Of a stretch of 64,000 nt of DNA, positions 1 to 7,047 are shown piece by piece; position 1 is the first letter of the stretch; each line of letters opens with the position of its first letter. The notes under the pieces are model-generated. The model was given only the letters and a program-made list of their open reading frames with translations, made no database searches and was not told the origin of the DNA. Source of the DNA: Rhodococcus ruber (GTDB taxonomy: Bacteria; Actinomycetota; Actinomycetes; Mycobacteriales; Mycobacteriaceae); NCBI RefSeq assembly GCF_027270735.1, contig NZ_JAPWIJ010000017.1, positions 1 to 64,000 of the forward strand, written 5' to 3'. The position numbers and the translations under genes were made by a program.

Positions 1-1
1 C

Positions 2-37
2 CAGTATGCCCCCGACCATCCGGTCGGGGGCATACTG
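2..37. terminator. Long perfect hairpin, probable bidirectional terminator
   Basis: Positions 2-17 and 22-37 are perfect reverse complements (16 bp) around a 4-nt loop (ATCC), with a GC-rich core of five C and five G. There is only a weak T run after it (CATTTC). The strength of the stem and its place at the edge of a gene-poor region suggest it ends transcription of a gene left of the window. Structure is seen directly; terminator function is inferred. Confidence 0.6.
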
Positions 38-195
38 CATTTCGAAACCATCGCCTCCACAACGCATTCGAGTGCGATCTCCCATCCGATTCCCAGGGCG
101 TCGAACATCCATGTCTCACGATTGTGTGCGGTGTCCGAAGACTGCATATCGGAGCGAACAGATCGAGGCGCCGCCGGCTAACCCAGCGAAGGAGT

Positions 196-290
196 TCAGC
201 AAACGCGTTCGCGTTTGTCAGGCGCGAGCGGAATCGTCAACGAATTCGTATGCGTCTGACAAACGCGAGCGCATTCGCCAGACGCGTGCA
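196..290. repeat. Degenerate GACAAACGCGAGCG-type repeat cluster
   Basis: The words CAAACGCG, TGTCAGGCGCGAGCG and CTGACAAACGCGAGCG recur in both orientations. Positions 201-207 and 210-216 form AAACGCG/CGCGTTT around TT; 252-258 and 279-285 form GCGTCTG/CAGACGC. Weaker copies (CGCATCTGCCAGA near 340, GCACGAACGCGCGCGCAGCC near 490, CGCATCTGACACACACGCG near 553) continue for about 300 bases. Read on the minus strand it gives repeated ALAFVRR/AFAFVRR peptides. I think short predicted proteins of this sort are scattered through Rhodococcus genomes, but that is from memory and unchecked. Confidence 0.5.
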
Positions 291-759
291 GGTTCGCCAC
301 ACCGATGAACGCCAATCCCGCGAATCTGACCAATGAGCACGCATCTGCCAGAAGCCCCGCGCAGATCGACCGGTCCTCCCGAGTGTTCCGTGCACCGCTG
401 CACGCACGAAAGACACTGTCGAGTCCGGGGACATATGAGACACGCACGGCCACGGTCCACACCGCTGACGGCGTAGGGCTTCCGCACCGCACGAACGCGC
501 GCGCAGCCGCCAGTCGCCCGCAGAATCGCATCCAGTTCAATGACCGATCCCCACGCATCTGACACACACGCGCGCACATGCAGCTGCGACAACCCGCACA
601 CGTTCGATCCGACGGTTGTGCCTTCGGCCGCGTCGAAGCTCCACTGCTCAGATCGCACGCCGGCAGCATCGACGTGTGGCTGAGTGCGCACGGACCTGTA
701 TGTCCACTCGAAATCATCTATCTTGCAATGACATTCGAGACAACTGCCCGGTCCCCGCT

Positions 760-779
760 ACCGAATGAATTAATTCGGT
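760..779. promoter_or_regulatory. Perfect 7-bp-arm palindrome, operator-like
   Basis: ACCGAAT (760-766) and ATTCGGT (773-779) are exact reverse complements separated by 6 nt, the geometry of a TetR-type or other dimeric regulator operator. The nearest downstream start is the small gene at 1023, about 245 bases away. No regulator gene is adjacent. The dyad is seen; a role as operator is inferred. Confidence 0.3.
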
Positions 780-1022
780 GGAGTTCGAGACTCAGGCCGT
801 GCATGATCATTGCACAGGCACATCGTAGAGACCGTGGAGGTGGACAATGGCAGCAGAATCGAAGTACGCGAGCCGACGAGTCGTCTGCGCTCGGTTTACG
901 GTTATTGCCAATCATACTCTCTGAGTAGAGCTTCGGTCCGAAGGTGATGGTGACACCCTTCGAATTCTTCGCCGCGCAGCACATCGCTGTCTTCGGCATC
1001 CATACTTGTTGTAGGAGAACAG

Positions 1023-1247
1023 ATGTACCACTACGAACAAATCATGAACGAACATCGACAACGCGTCGAGCGTGGTGTTCGGAACTACGAACGGCTTCGC
1101 ATCTCGGCGGAAAGGGCAGCGAAACCGTCTGCTAGCGAGGGAAACTCGCGAGAAGCGGTGGCTGTCGACGATGGGGTATCCAACGACGGCGATGATCCGA
1201 CGTCCGAGTCCAACCTCCGCGTCGAAACGTCGTCGTCCGTGAGCTGA
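1023..1247 (+). CDS. Small hypothetical protein, 74 aa
   Basis: I do not recognise this protein. It begins MYHYEQIMNEHRQRVERG, has a basic, probably helical first half (residues 1-35, rich in R, E and Y) and an acidic, Ser/Thr-rich, probably disordered second half. The start is supported by AGGAG at 1013-1017, five bases before the ATG. It ends four bases before the stop of the convergent GNAT gene at 1251. The good ribosome binding site argues for a real gene; the low-complexity composition argues for caution. Confidence 0.45.
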   Translation: MYHYEQIMNEHRQRVERGVRNYERLRISAERAAKPSASEGNSREAVAVDDGVSNDGDDPTSESNLRVETSSSVS

Positions 1248-1250
1248 GGC

Positions 1251-1535
1251 TCAATGTACGACCAGATCGGAATAGCGATCGCCCGCCGCCGCGATGAAGT
1301 CGCGAACGAACCAGCACGCAGGGACCACCCGGAGTCCCTGCGTGCTGGTGTCGTCGAGTGCGTGCTCGGTGAGTGTGGCTGCGAGTCCACGGCCACGAAA
1401 TCGAGGAAGCGTGACGGTGTGATGGAACGTCCTGAGGCCGTCGGATTCGATGTATTCCGAGTAGCCGGCCAGCTGAGAGTCGACGTGGATCTCGAACCGA
1501 GTGTTCGCACTGTCATGGGTGATCGTCACCTGCAT
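1251..1535 (-). CDS. Small GNAT-family (YjdJ-type) N-acetyltransferase
   Basis: A 94-residue single-domain acetyltransferase of the minimal GNAT type (the YjdJ-like, N-acetyltransferase domain family of about 90-100 aa). The acetyl-CoA pyrophosphate-binding loop is visible as RFRGRGLA at residues 45-52, followed by the helix carrying TLTEHALDD and the usual C-terminal PACWFVRDFI segment. The substrate is unknown for this family. An AGGAGG motif stands seven bases upstream of the ATG on the minus strand. It is convergent with the small gene at 1023 and appears monocistronic. Confidence 0.88.
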   Translation of the reverse strand: MQVTITHDSANTRFEIHVDSQLAGYSEYIESDGLRTFHHTVTLPRFRGRGLAATLTEHALDDTSTQGLRVVPACWFVRDFIAAAGDRYSDLVVH

Positions 1536-1721
1536 GGTGGTACCTCCTGGCCGAGTTCGCTCACCTCACCGTAACCGGCACTCGTCCGGCGGGGTGTTCG
1601 GCGGTTACTCGAGCGTGGGTCGAAGCAGTAGGGTGAGGTAAACCGAGTCGTGCAAGCGCCACCCGTCGCAACACCGCTCTTCATAAGTACGGGGCGCTCT
1701 CGAGGCTGAAGGTGGCAATCC

Positions 1722-2492
1722 GTGGAAGACACATCCGACCGGGGAATCAAGGCATTCATTCGAACCGTGGCGCAGCGCGGTGGACGCGCGGAGCGGCTGA
1801 CCACTTCTCGCCGTAACCCCGTGCAGGTCTGGTCGATGGACGGGAAGTCTTCGTGCATCGTTCGAGTGCGATCGAAGGTGACCGGGGACTGGAAGGCTCG
1901 CAGGCAAGACGAGTCACTCGAGAGCGACGACACCGGTTCGTCGTATTGGGTGTTCGTCGACCTCGCGAACGAAGAGCCGCGCTTCTACATGGTGTCCTCG
2001 GAAGAGATGGCTACCGATATTCGCGGAGAAGTCGATCTGTGGGTTCAGGATTCGCCTCTCCGTACCAGAACCGGGCATCACGCAATCGCGGTGGACCGGG
2101 TGGCGCATGGCAGTGAGCGGTGGGACTTGTTGGGGCTGAGCTCCACGTTGGACACCACGCTCGATGTCGGACCCGAGCAGACGTGGGTTCGTACCCCGCG
2201 GGTGAAGGCACCCCGCAAATCGGCCAAGGTTGCCGTGGAGGAAGAAGTCGTCGACAACCGCGTGCGGGTCGTCGCCGATTGCGAGGGCTATCGACTGAGC
2301 GGCCGCTACGACCCCGAGACCCAGCGACTGGAGATCACCGCCGGTCCGATGGAGGGGCGACGGTTCGACAACCCGTCCGTCGCCGCCAGTGCCGTCGCCA
2401 CCCACATCAGCGGGGATGTCGAAGAACGCGACGGCTGGCAGTTCTGGCAATTGGACACCCCCGATCGCGCTCCGCTGGGATCGTTTCAGTAG
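1722..2492 (+). CDS. Hypothetical protein with DUF4357-like C-terminus
   Basis: 256 residues. The N-terminal part (about 1-125) contains a beta-rich stretch with SYWVFVDLANEEPRFYMVSS, a pattern I associate with nuclease-like (PD-(D/E)XK-type) domains in proteins of unknown function, though I cannot point to a complete catalytic triad. The C-terminal part (about 185-250: sugar-free GRYDPETQRLEITAG, then NPSVAASAVATHISG and DGWQFW) resembles DUF4357, a domain often attached to restriction or GIY-YIG-type proteins. A Lys/Arg/Glu-rich linker lies between. A possible hairpin terminator follows at 2548-2576. A defence or DNA-related role is speculation; the gene itself is secure by length and coding bias. 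Confidence 0.65.
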   Translation: MEDTSDRGIKAFIRTVAQRGGRAERLTTSRRNPVQVWSMDGKSSCIVRVRSKVTGDWKARRQDESLESDDTGSSYWVFVDLANEEPRFYMVSSEEMATDIRGEVDLWVQDSPLRTRTGHHAIAVDRVAHGSERWDLLGLSSTLDTTLDVGPEQTWVRTPRVKAPRKSAKVAVEEEVVDNRVRVVADCEGYRLSGRYDPETQRLEITAGPMEGRRFDNPSVAASAVATHISGDVEERDGWQFWQLDTPDRAPLGSFQ

Positions 2493-2547
2493 AGAACATC
2501 TGACCGAACCGGCTTCGTTGTGAGTCCTCACCAAATTGTTCTATCTC

Positions 2548-2576
2548 GGTTAAACGGGCCAAGGGCCCGATTAACC
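2548..2576 (+). terminator. Hairpin after the DUF4357-like gene
   Basis: GGTTAAACGGGCC (2548-2560) pairs with GGCCCGATTAACC (2564-2576) with one mismatch and a 3-nt loop. It lies 55 bases after the stop at 2492 and has no long T run. Probable factor-assisted terminator. Confidence 0.45.
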
Positions 2577-2673
2577 TTGCGCTCGTAGGACGAGCTCCCT
2601 GTTTTAGCCACTGGGTCGAATCGATGTTCGAGAGTTCGTTCGTACATCGAAGTTCGAGTATCAGCGAGCTCAA

Positions 2674-2704
2674 CGGTCGACAGTGCGAGGGGTGCTGTCG
2701 ACCG
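2674..2704 (+). promoter_or_regulatory. Inverted repeat abutting the ribosome binding site of the immunity-like gene
   Basis: CGGTCGACAG (2674-2683) and CTGTCGACCG (2695-2704) are perfect 10-bp reverse complements separated by 11 nt. The right arm ends one or two bases before the GGGAGAGG ribosome binding site of the gene starting at 2722. It could be a repressor operator or an mRNA hairpin that modulates translation. Structure seen, function inferred. Confidence 0.45.
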
Positions 2705-2721
2705 TGGGAGAGGTATTCACC

Positions 2722-3042
2722 ATGGAGCATTCCTACCGGTCAGGGTCAGCCCACGCGTCCCGTTTCGTGTTCCTCATCGCGCAGTTCGTCGATCGACGGA
2801 TCCCAGCCGAGTTCTTCTCGGCCCGGTTTCGCGAGCTGCAGAACACTCAATCCGTGTACCTCGACGCCGACGTGTCGTCCGTCATCGGAATGTTGTCGGT
2901 GGACGTCGGCGCGTATCTGGGTGACGTCGAGATCCGCGGAGTCGACTACATCGACTCCGAACAGTTGTGGAGGGCGGCCGGGCAGGCGTTCCGCGATCTG
3001 ATGACCGTCCAATCCGAGCACATCGAGCGTGAGGCAGGCTGA
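2722..3042 (+). CDS. Colicin D-type immunity-like protein
   Basis: 106 residues, predicted soluble and helical. The pattern FLIAQFVDRRIPAEFFSARF at residues about 15-34, then a mid-protein segment around DVDxY-like SVDVGAYLGD and a C-terminal LWRAAGQAFRDL helix, matches the outline of the bacterial self-protective colicin-like immunity family (colicin D/klebicin immunity fold), which binds and blocks a cognate nuclease toxin. The ATG at 2722 is chosen because GGGAGAGG sits just upstream; an in-frame start at 2683 would place the inverted repeat in coding sequence. No toxin gene is adjacent, so it would be an orphan immunity protein or a domesticated relative. The family assignment is by pattern only. 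Confidence 0.6.
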   Translation: MEHSYRSGSAHASRFVFLIAQFVDRRIPAEFFSARFRELQNTQSVYLDADVSSVIGMLSVDVGAYLGDVEIRGVDYIDSEQLWRAAGQAFRDLMTVQSEHIEREAG

Positions 3043-3046
3043 CGGT

Positions 3047-3409
3047 CTACCTGAAGCGATCGCGTTGCCGCAGCAGATCTTCGAGCCTGAATCGGCGATG
3101 GGTTCCGCGCATTTCGATAGGTAGATCGCCCGCATCTGCCAACCGCCTGACATAGGTGTCGGAGACCCCGAGTACTGCCGCGGCCTGCGAGGTCGTGAGT
3201 AACTCGTCCACCGTTCCGATTGCCACTGCTCGGCCGGTAGACAGCTGGGTGAGGAGTTCGAGCACAGCACTGCGTGCCGCGTCGTCGAGTGGAACTGCCG
3301 AATCTCCGATTCTGACGTCGACGTCCGTGCCGCTCCGCTTGTGCACGACGGCCGCGAGTTGAGTGGCCGCGCGCGAGCTGAGAGCGGGCATGACGAATCG
3401 GAAGTCCAT
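3047..3409 (-). CDS. Excisionase-type helix-turn-helix protein
   Basis: 120 residues from the MDFRFVMPAL start. The C-terminal 50 residues carry an excisionase/MerR-like winged HTH: a TTSQAAAVLGVSDTYVRRL helix-turn-helix, then GDLPIEMRGTHRRFR, the wing typical of DNA-binding proteins of the excisionase family, which in actinobacteria are often antitoxins paired with a PIN toxin. No PIN gene follows. The upstream TTG at 3463 would add 18 residues but run into the promoter of the divergent flavoprotein gene, so the internal ATG at 3409 is preferred; no strong ribosome binding site decides this. Converges with the immunity-like gene with 4 bases between stops. Confidence 0.72.
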   Translation of the reverse strand: MDFRFVMPALSSRAATQLAAVVHKRSGTDVDVRIGDSAVPLDDAARSAVLELLTQLSTGRAVAIGTVDELLTTSQAAAVLGVSDTYVRRLADAGDLPIEMRGTHRRFRLEDLLRQRDRFR

Positions 3410-3474
3410 TCGACCAGGATAGGAGCGGGCAGTACGCATAGGCTCGAGGCACCCGACTCGCAAGGAGTGTTTCA

Positions 3475-4131
3475 GTGCCGCAGTTGTTGCATCTCGATTC
3501 GTCCGCCGACCCGGTGCGTTCGATCAGCCGTCAGGTGACGGCCCGCTTCTCGGACGGTTGGCATTCGATCGGAACCGACCATTCCGTGATCCATCGAGAC
3601 CTACACCTGAATCCGCTGCCGCACCTCCCCACTTCGGCGTTGCACTGGGCACCCCACTTGCGTACAGCCGACGAAAATGTGGAGGCGTCCGCCGAGGCTC
3701 TGCAGATCGAACTGATCCAAGAACTGATCTCGGCAGACGTCGTGCTCATCGGCGCACCTATGTACAACTGGTCGATCCCGTCGACCTTGAAGGCATGGAT
3801 CGACTACGTGCATGTTCCGGGCATCACCGTCCCGTTCGACGGCGATACGGCACCCCTCGTCGGCAAACCTGCAGTTGTGGTGACCAGCCGCGGCAACGAC
3901 TACAGCCCCGGTACCGACGCTGCGTCGGCCGACCACACCACGGCCCAGCTGCGGCAGGTCCTCGGGGTCGCGCTCGGAATGGACGTCCACTTCGTCCCGA
4001 TCGATCTGACTCTTGCCGCACGGGTGCCGGCGCTGGCACCTCGGATTCCGCAGGCGCAGGCCAATCTCGAGGCTGCGTTTGTCGCCGTCGAGGAACTCGC
4101 TCTGCAATTGGGCGGGGCATTGCCCAGGTAG
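3475..4131 (+). CDS. azoR: FMN-dependent NADH-azoreductase-like flavoprotein
   Basis: 218 residues of the flavodoxin-2 / NAD(P)H quinone-azoreductase family: an FMN-dependent two-electron reductase of quinones and azo compounds, cytosolic and usually dimeric. The FMN phosphate loop is the N-terminal LLHLDSSADPVRSISRQ (residues 4-20), and the second FMN contact is PMYNWSIPSTLKAWID (about 94-109), the family hallmark. GTG start with AAGGAG 7 bases upstream. It is divergent from the HTH gene and 20 bases ahead of the LCP gene, but no functional link is obvious. Physiological substrate unknown; detoxification of quinones is likely. Confidence 0.85.
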   Translation: MPQLLHLDSSADPVRSISRQVTARFSDGWHSIGTDHSVIHRDLHLNPLPHLPTSALHWAPHLRTADENVEASAEALQIELIQELISADVVLIGAPMYNWSIPSTLKAWIDYVHVPGITVPFDGDTAPLVGKPAVVVTSRGNDYSPGTDAASADHTTAQLRQVLGVALGMDVHFVPIDLTLAARVPALAPRIPQAQANLEAAFVAVEELALQLGGALPR

Positions 4132-4151
4132 GACCCGAGTAGCCTGGCGAG

Positions 4152-5429
4152 GTGCTACCGAACGGCCCAGGCAACGACACCACCCGCGGCAACCGCGGAT
4201 CGGGTCGGCATCGTATCCACACGGCGTCGCGTCATCGTGGTCTCGCGCTTCGTATCGGACGGGTCGTCGTTGCCACTGCTGCGGTTGCTTCGGTTGCGGT
4301 GAGTGGCATCGGGTTCGCGGTCTACCGTGAGGCGACCACCGGACTGACCACATCCGACGCTCTCGACGGTATCGCGAACAACGATCCGAGCGGCAACGGC
4401 CAGGACACCAACATCCTGTTGATCGGCCTCGACAGTCGCAAGGACATGGACGGAAACGACCTGCCCGCCGAGTTCGTCACCGATGAACTACACGCGGGAG
4501 ACAGCGATGTCGGCGGCTACAACACCAATACGCTGCTGCTGCTTCATCTTCCGGCCGATGGCGGACGTGCGACTGCGTTGTCGATTCCTCGTGACGACTA
4601 CGTGGACGTCCCCGGGTACGGCAAGCGAAAGATCAAGGAGGCGTACGGGCTTGCCAAGGCCGACGCCGACACGGAGTTGCTCGACGAGGGCGTCACCGAT
4701 CCGGCCGAGCGTGAACGGCGAGCGAGAGAAGCGGGCCGGCGATCGACGTTGACTGCGGTTCGCGACCTGCTCGACGTGCCGATCGACCATTTCGCCGAAG
4801 TGAACCTCCTGGGTTTCTACGACGTGGCGACGGCCGTCGGCCCCATACAGGTGTGCTTGAACAATCCGGTCGACGACAGCTATTCGGGGGCGAACTTTCC
4901 AGCCGGGGCTCAAGAGCTGAGTGCCTCGCAGGCGCTGTCCTTCGTACGGCAACGTCACGGCCTCGACAACGGCGATCTCGACCGAACCAAACGGCAGCAG
5001 GCTTTTGTCGCCGGGGTGATGGCCAAGCTCAGCTCCTCCGGTGTTCTCGCGAACATCGGCGAACTACGCGCGCTGGTGGCGGGAACCAAGAACGATATCG
5101 TCATCGACGCGTCACTGGATCCGATGACGCTCGCCGGGCAAGCCGGTGCGGTCATGCAGGGCGACATCGACTTCTACACGCTGCCGATCATGGGTTACGA
5201 CACGATCAACGGTCAGGACGTCAATCTCGTCGACGTCGACTCCATCAGGGCCGAGACCGCACAGTTGATCGGCAATGCACCGCTGCCCACACCGTCGATC
5301 ACCGAGGCGCCAGCCCCGACGACGGGAGCTCAGCCACTGGCGATTGCCCCACCGAATCCGATCGAGGATCTGCCCGCGGCACCCGACGAGGGTGTGCACA
5401 GCGACGGCGGCATTCCCTGTGTCGACTGA
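4152..5429 (+). CDS. LCP-family (LytR-CpsA-Psr) cell-wall glycopolymer transferase
   Basis: 425 residues. A basic cytoplasmic tail (1-33) precedes one membrane segment (about 34-58), then an extracytoplasmic LCP domain: NILLIGLDSR (87-96), NTNTLLLLHLP (124-134), SIPRDD (144-149, Arg/Asp for polyprenyl-pyrophosphate and metal) and ALSFVRQRHGLDNGDLDRTKRQQ. The family attaches undecaprenyl- or decaprenyl-linked polymers to peptidoglycan; in mycolata the relevant substrate is arabinogalactan (Lcp1-like). The C-terminal 60 residues are Pro-rich and low complexity. GTG start (4152). The stop codon lies inside a 16-bp tandem repeat (5415-5462), which may vary the C-terminus between strains. Confidence 0.9.
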   Translation: MLPNGPGNDTTRGNRGSGRHRIHTASRHRGLALRIGRVVVATAAVASVAVSGIGFAVYREATTGLTTSDALDGIANNDPSGNGQDTNILLIGLDSRKDMDGNDLPAEFVTDELHAGDSDVGGYNTNTLLLLHLPADGGRATALSIPRDDYVDVPGYGKRKIKEAYGLAKADADTELLDEGVTDPAERERRAREAGRRSTLTAVRDLLDVPIDHFAEVNLLGFYDVATAVGPIQVCLNNPVDDSYSGANFPAGAQELSASQALSFVRQRHGLDNGDLDRTKRQQAFVAGVMAKLSSSGVLANIGELRALVAGTKNDIVIDASLDPMTLAGQAGAVMQGDIDFYTLPIMGYDTINGQDVNLVDVDSIRAETAQLIGNAPLPTPSITEAPAPTTGAQPLAIAPPNPIEDLPAAPDEGVHSDGGIPCVD

Positions 5430-5462
5430 GCCCTGTGTCGACCGAGCCCTGCGTCGACCGAA
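5415..5462. repeat. Three tandem 16-bp repeats across the LCP stop codon
   Basis: CCCTGTGTCGACTGAG (5415-5430), CCCTGTGTCGACCGAG (5431-5446) and CCCTGCGTCGACCGAA (5447-5462) are direct repeats with one or two differences. The TGA stop of the LCP gene (5427-5429) exists because unit 1 has T where units 2 and 3 have C. Sixteen is not a multiple of three, so unit gain or loss shifts frame. Confidence 0.85.
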
Positions 5463-5477
5463 CTCGCGCCGGTCAGG

Positions 5478-6218
5478 TCACGGCGCGCTCAGCAGAACAT
5501 CCATCAGCTGCTTCTCCACCGCAGCGAACTGAGGTGTCGTTACGATCTCCAGTCCGCGTGGGCGGGGCAGGGCCACCTCGACCTGCCGTCGGACATGGGC
5601 CGGCCTGGGGGAGAGGACGATGACACGATCGGAGAGGTAGACCGCCTCGCGGATGTCGTGCGTGATCATCAGCACCGTCCATCGAAACTCCGACCAGACC
5701 TGCTGCAACCAGGACTGCATGTCGCTGCGGGTCAACGAGTCCAGCGCTCCGAACGGCTCGTCGAGCAGTAGCACCGACCGCCCCTGCACAACAGTGCGCA
5801 GTAGCGCTGCTCGCTGGCGCATGCCACCGGAGAGCTCGGATGGCCTGGCCGACTCGTATCCGTCGAGGCCGAACACCGGGAACAGTTCCCGCGCCCGCGC
5901 CCGCGCTTCCTTCTTCGCGACCCCCTGCACTTCGAGTCCGAGAGTCGTGTTGTCCAGCACGGACCGCCAGGGAAACAGAAGATCCTTCTGCGGCATGTAG
6001 GCACACGGCGGCACATTAACCGTGCCGGAATCGGGTCGGTCGAGCTCGGCCAGCATGTTGAACACCGTGCTCTTGCCGGATCCACTGGGTCCGATGATCG
6101 AGACGAATTCGCCGGGTTGCGCACCGAACGACACGCCGTCGAGCACAAGCTTGTCGCCGAACGATTTGGTCAGTTCGCGAACATCGATGCTGTTGTCGGA
6201 GGTATTCGGGTCAGACAT
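5478..6218 (-). CDS. thiZ: ABC transporter ATP-binding protein, thiamine-precursor (HMP) uptake
   Basis: 246-residue nucleotide-binding subunit of an NMT1/nitrate-taurine-type importer. Walker A GPSGSGKST (43-51), Q-loop in MPQKDLLFPWR (75-85), signature LSGGMRQR (129-136), Walker B VLLLDEP (149-155) and the H-loop ITHDIREAVYLSD are all present. The ATG at 6218 is chosen over an upstream in-frame start because it overlaps the permease stop by 8 bases, as expected in this operon. It is the last gene of the riboswitch-controlled tenA-thiY-thiX-thiZ set and powers import of 4-amino-5-hydroxymethyl-2-methylpyrimidine or related pyrimidines. Confidence 0.9.
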   Translation of the reverse strand: MSDPNTSDNSIDVRELTKSFGDKLVLDGVSFGAQPGEFVSIIGPSGSGKSTVFNMLAELDRPDSGTVNVPPCAYMPQKDLLFPWRSVLDNTTLGLEVQGVAKKEARARARELFPVFGLDGYESARPSELSGGMRQRAALLRTVVQGRSVLLLDEPFGALDSLTRSDMQSWLQQVWSEFRWTVLMITHDIREAVYLSDRVIVLSPRPAHVRRQVEVALPRPRGLEIVTTPQFAAVEKQLMDVLLSAP

Positions 6219-7047
6219 GTAGTCCCGCCGAACCGTGGCGTGCCCACGGAGCAACCAATCGCTCCACCACGAAGGTGGAGACGAAGAGGACCACACTGAT
6301 CACGGCTGTGACGGCCACGGCGGCAAGGACCAGGTCGGTTCTGAACGAGTTCTTCTGTTGGCTCATGTAGATGCCGAGCCCTGCACTGGCTCCGGCGTAT
6401 TCGGCGAAGATCGCCCCGACGACGGCGTAGGTGATGCCGATACGCAGCGCTGTGAAGAACCGGGGGAGAGCCGACGGTAGTCGTACGTACCGAAACTGTT
6501 GCCAGCGTGAGGCTCCCATGCTCACGAGAAGAGATCGAGCATCGCGATCGGCCGCCGCGAAGCCCTCGATGAGCCCGATGGCCATCGGGAAGAACGTGGC
6601 CAGAGCGATCACCAGAACCTTGGGCAGCAAGCCGAAGCCGAACCAGATGATCAGCAAGGGTGCGATCGCAATGATCGGCAGTGTCTGCGACACGACGAAG
6701 AGCGGTACGAACGCGCGCCGGAGCCACGGCGAGAAATCCACCGCAACAGCCAATAGCCAGGCGAGGGCCAGGGAGACCGCGAAACCGACGAGCGTCACCT
6801 GCAGGGTCGCGGCCGCGTTCTCGGTGATCGCGTCGCGTTGCGCCCAACCCTGCACGACGACGCGACCGGGCGATGGCAGCACCTGCGGGCGGATGCCGCT
6901 GACCTGGACGTAGATCTGCCAGGCGGCTACCAGTGCGACGACGACGGTGACTGCGGGCCACGCCCAGCGGACCGAGGCTCGGATTCCGCTGAAGGAGAAC
7001 GTGTCTCGCTCAGCGGTAACCGGCTTACCGATCGCCGAGATAGTCAT
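6211..7047 (-). CDS. thiX: ABC transporter permease, thiamine-precursor (HMP) uptake
   Basis: 278-residue inner-membrane subunit with about six hydrophobic segments (the first around residues 27-47) and the BPD-type permease EAA loop near GASRWQQFRYVRLPSALP, where the ATPase docks. The segment SQTLPIIAIAPLLIIWFG is characteristic of SsuC/TauC/ThiX permeases. It overlaps the 3' end of the binding-protein gene by 23 bases and the ATPase gene by 8 bases, consistent with one transcript and coupled translation. Substrate assignment comes from the neighbouring tenA gene and the TPP riboswitch. Confidence 0.9.
   Translation of the reverse strand: MTISAIGKPVTAERDTFSFSGIRASVRWAWPAVTVVVALVAAWQIYVQVSGIRPQVLPSPGRVVVQGWAQRDAITENAAATLQVTLVGFAVSLALAWLLAVAVDFSPWLRRAFVPLFVVSQTLPIIAIAPLLIIWFGFGLLPKVLVIALATFFPMAIGLIEGFAAADRDARSLLVSMGASRWQQFRYVRLPSALPRFFTALRIGITYAVVGAIFAEYAGASAGLGIYMSQQKNSFRTDLVLAAVAVTAVISVVLFVSTFVVERLVAPWARHGSAGLHV

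Larger units (their letters stand above)
38..1022. other. Gene-poor kilobase, no convincing coding gene
   Basis: Several overlapping open frames exist on both strands, but none has a good ribosome binding site, none gives a protein I recognise, and the minus-strand frames are driven by the repeated motif at about 196-290, which reads as AFVRR-like peptides. The content that can be described is the repeat family (196-290, with weaker copies near 331-350, 485-512 and 552-580) and a palindrome at 760-779. This may be a decayed or regulatory region. Confidence 0.5.

Noticed and set aside
196-580. CRISPR array
   Set aside because: Repeats are degenerate, in both orientations and irregularly spaced, and no cas gene is present.
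196-717. Minus-strand open frame of 173 codons (and overlapping ones) in the gene-poor left end
   Set aside because: Its sequence is dominated by the repeat-derived AFVRR motif and Arg/Cys-rich composition, and it has no ribosome binding site or recognisable domain.
3558-4142. Alternative plus-strand frame of 194 codons within the azoreductase gene
   Set aside because: Arg-rich shadow frame; the overlapping frame has complete FMN-binding motifs.
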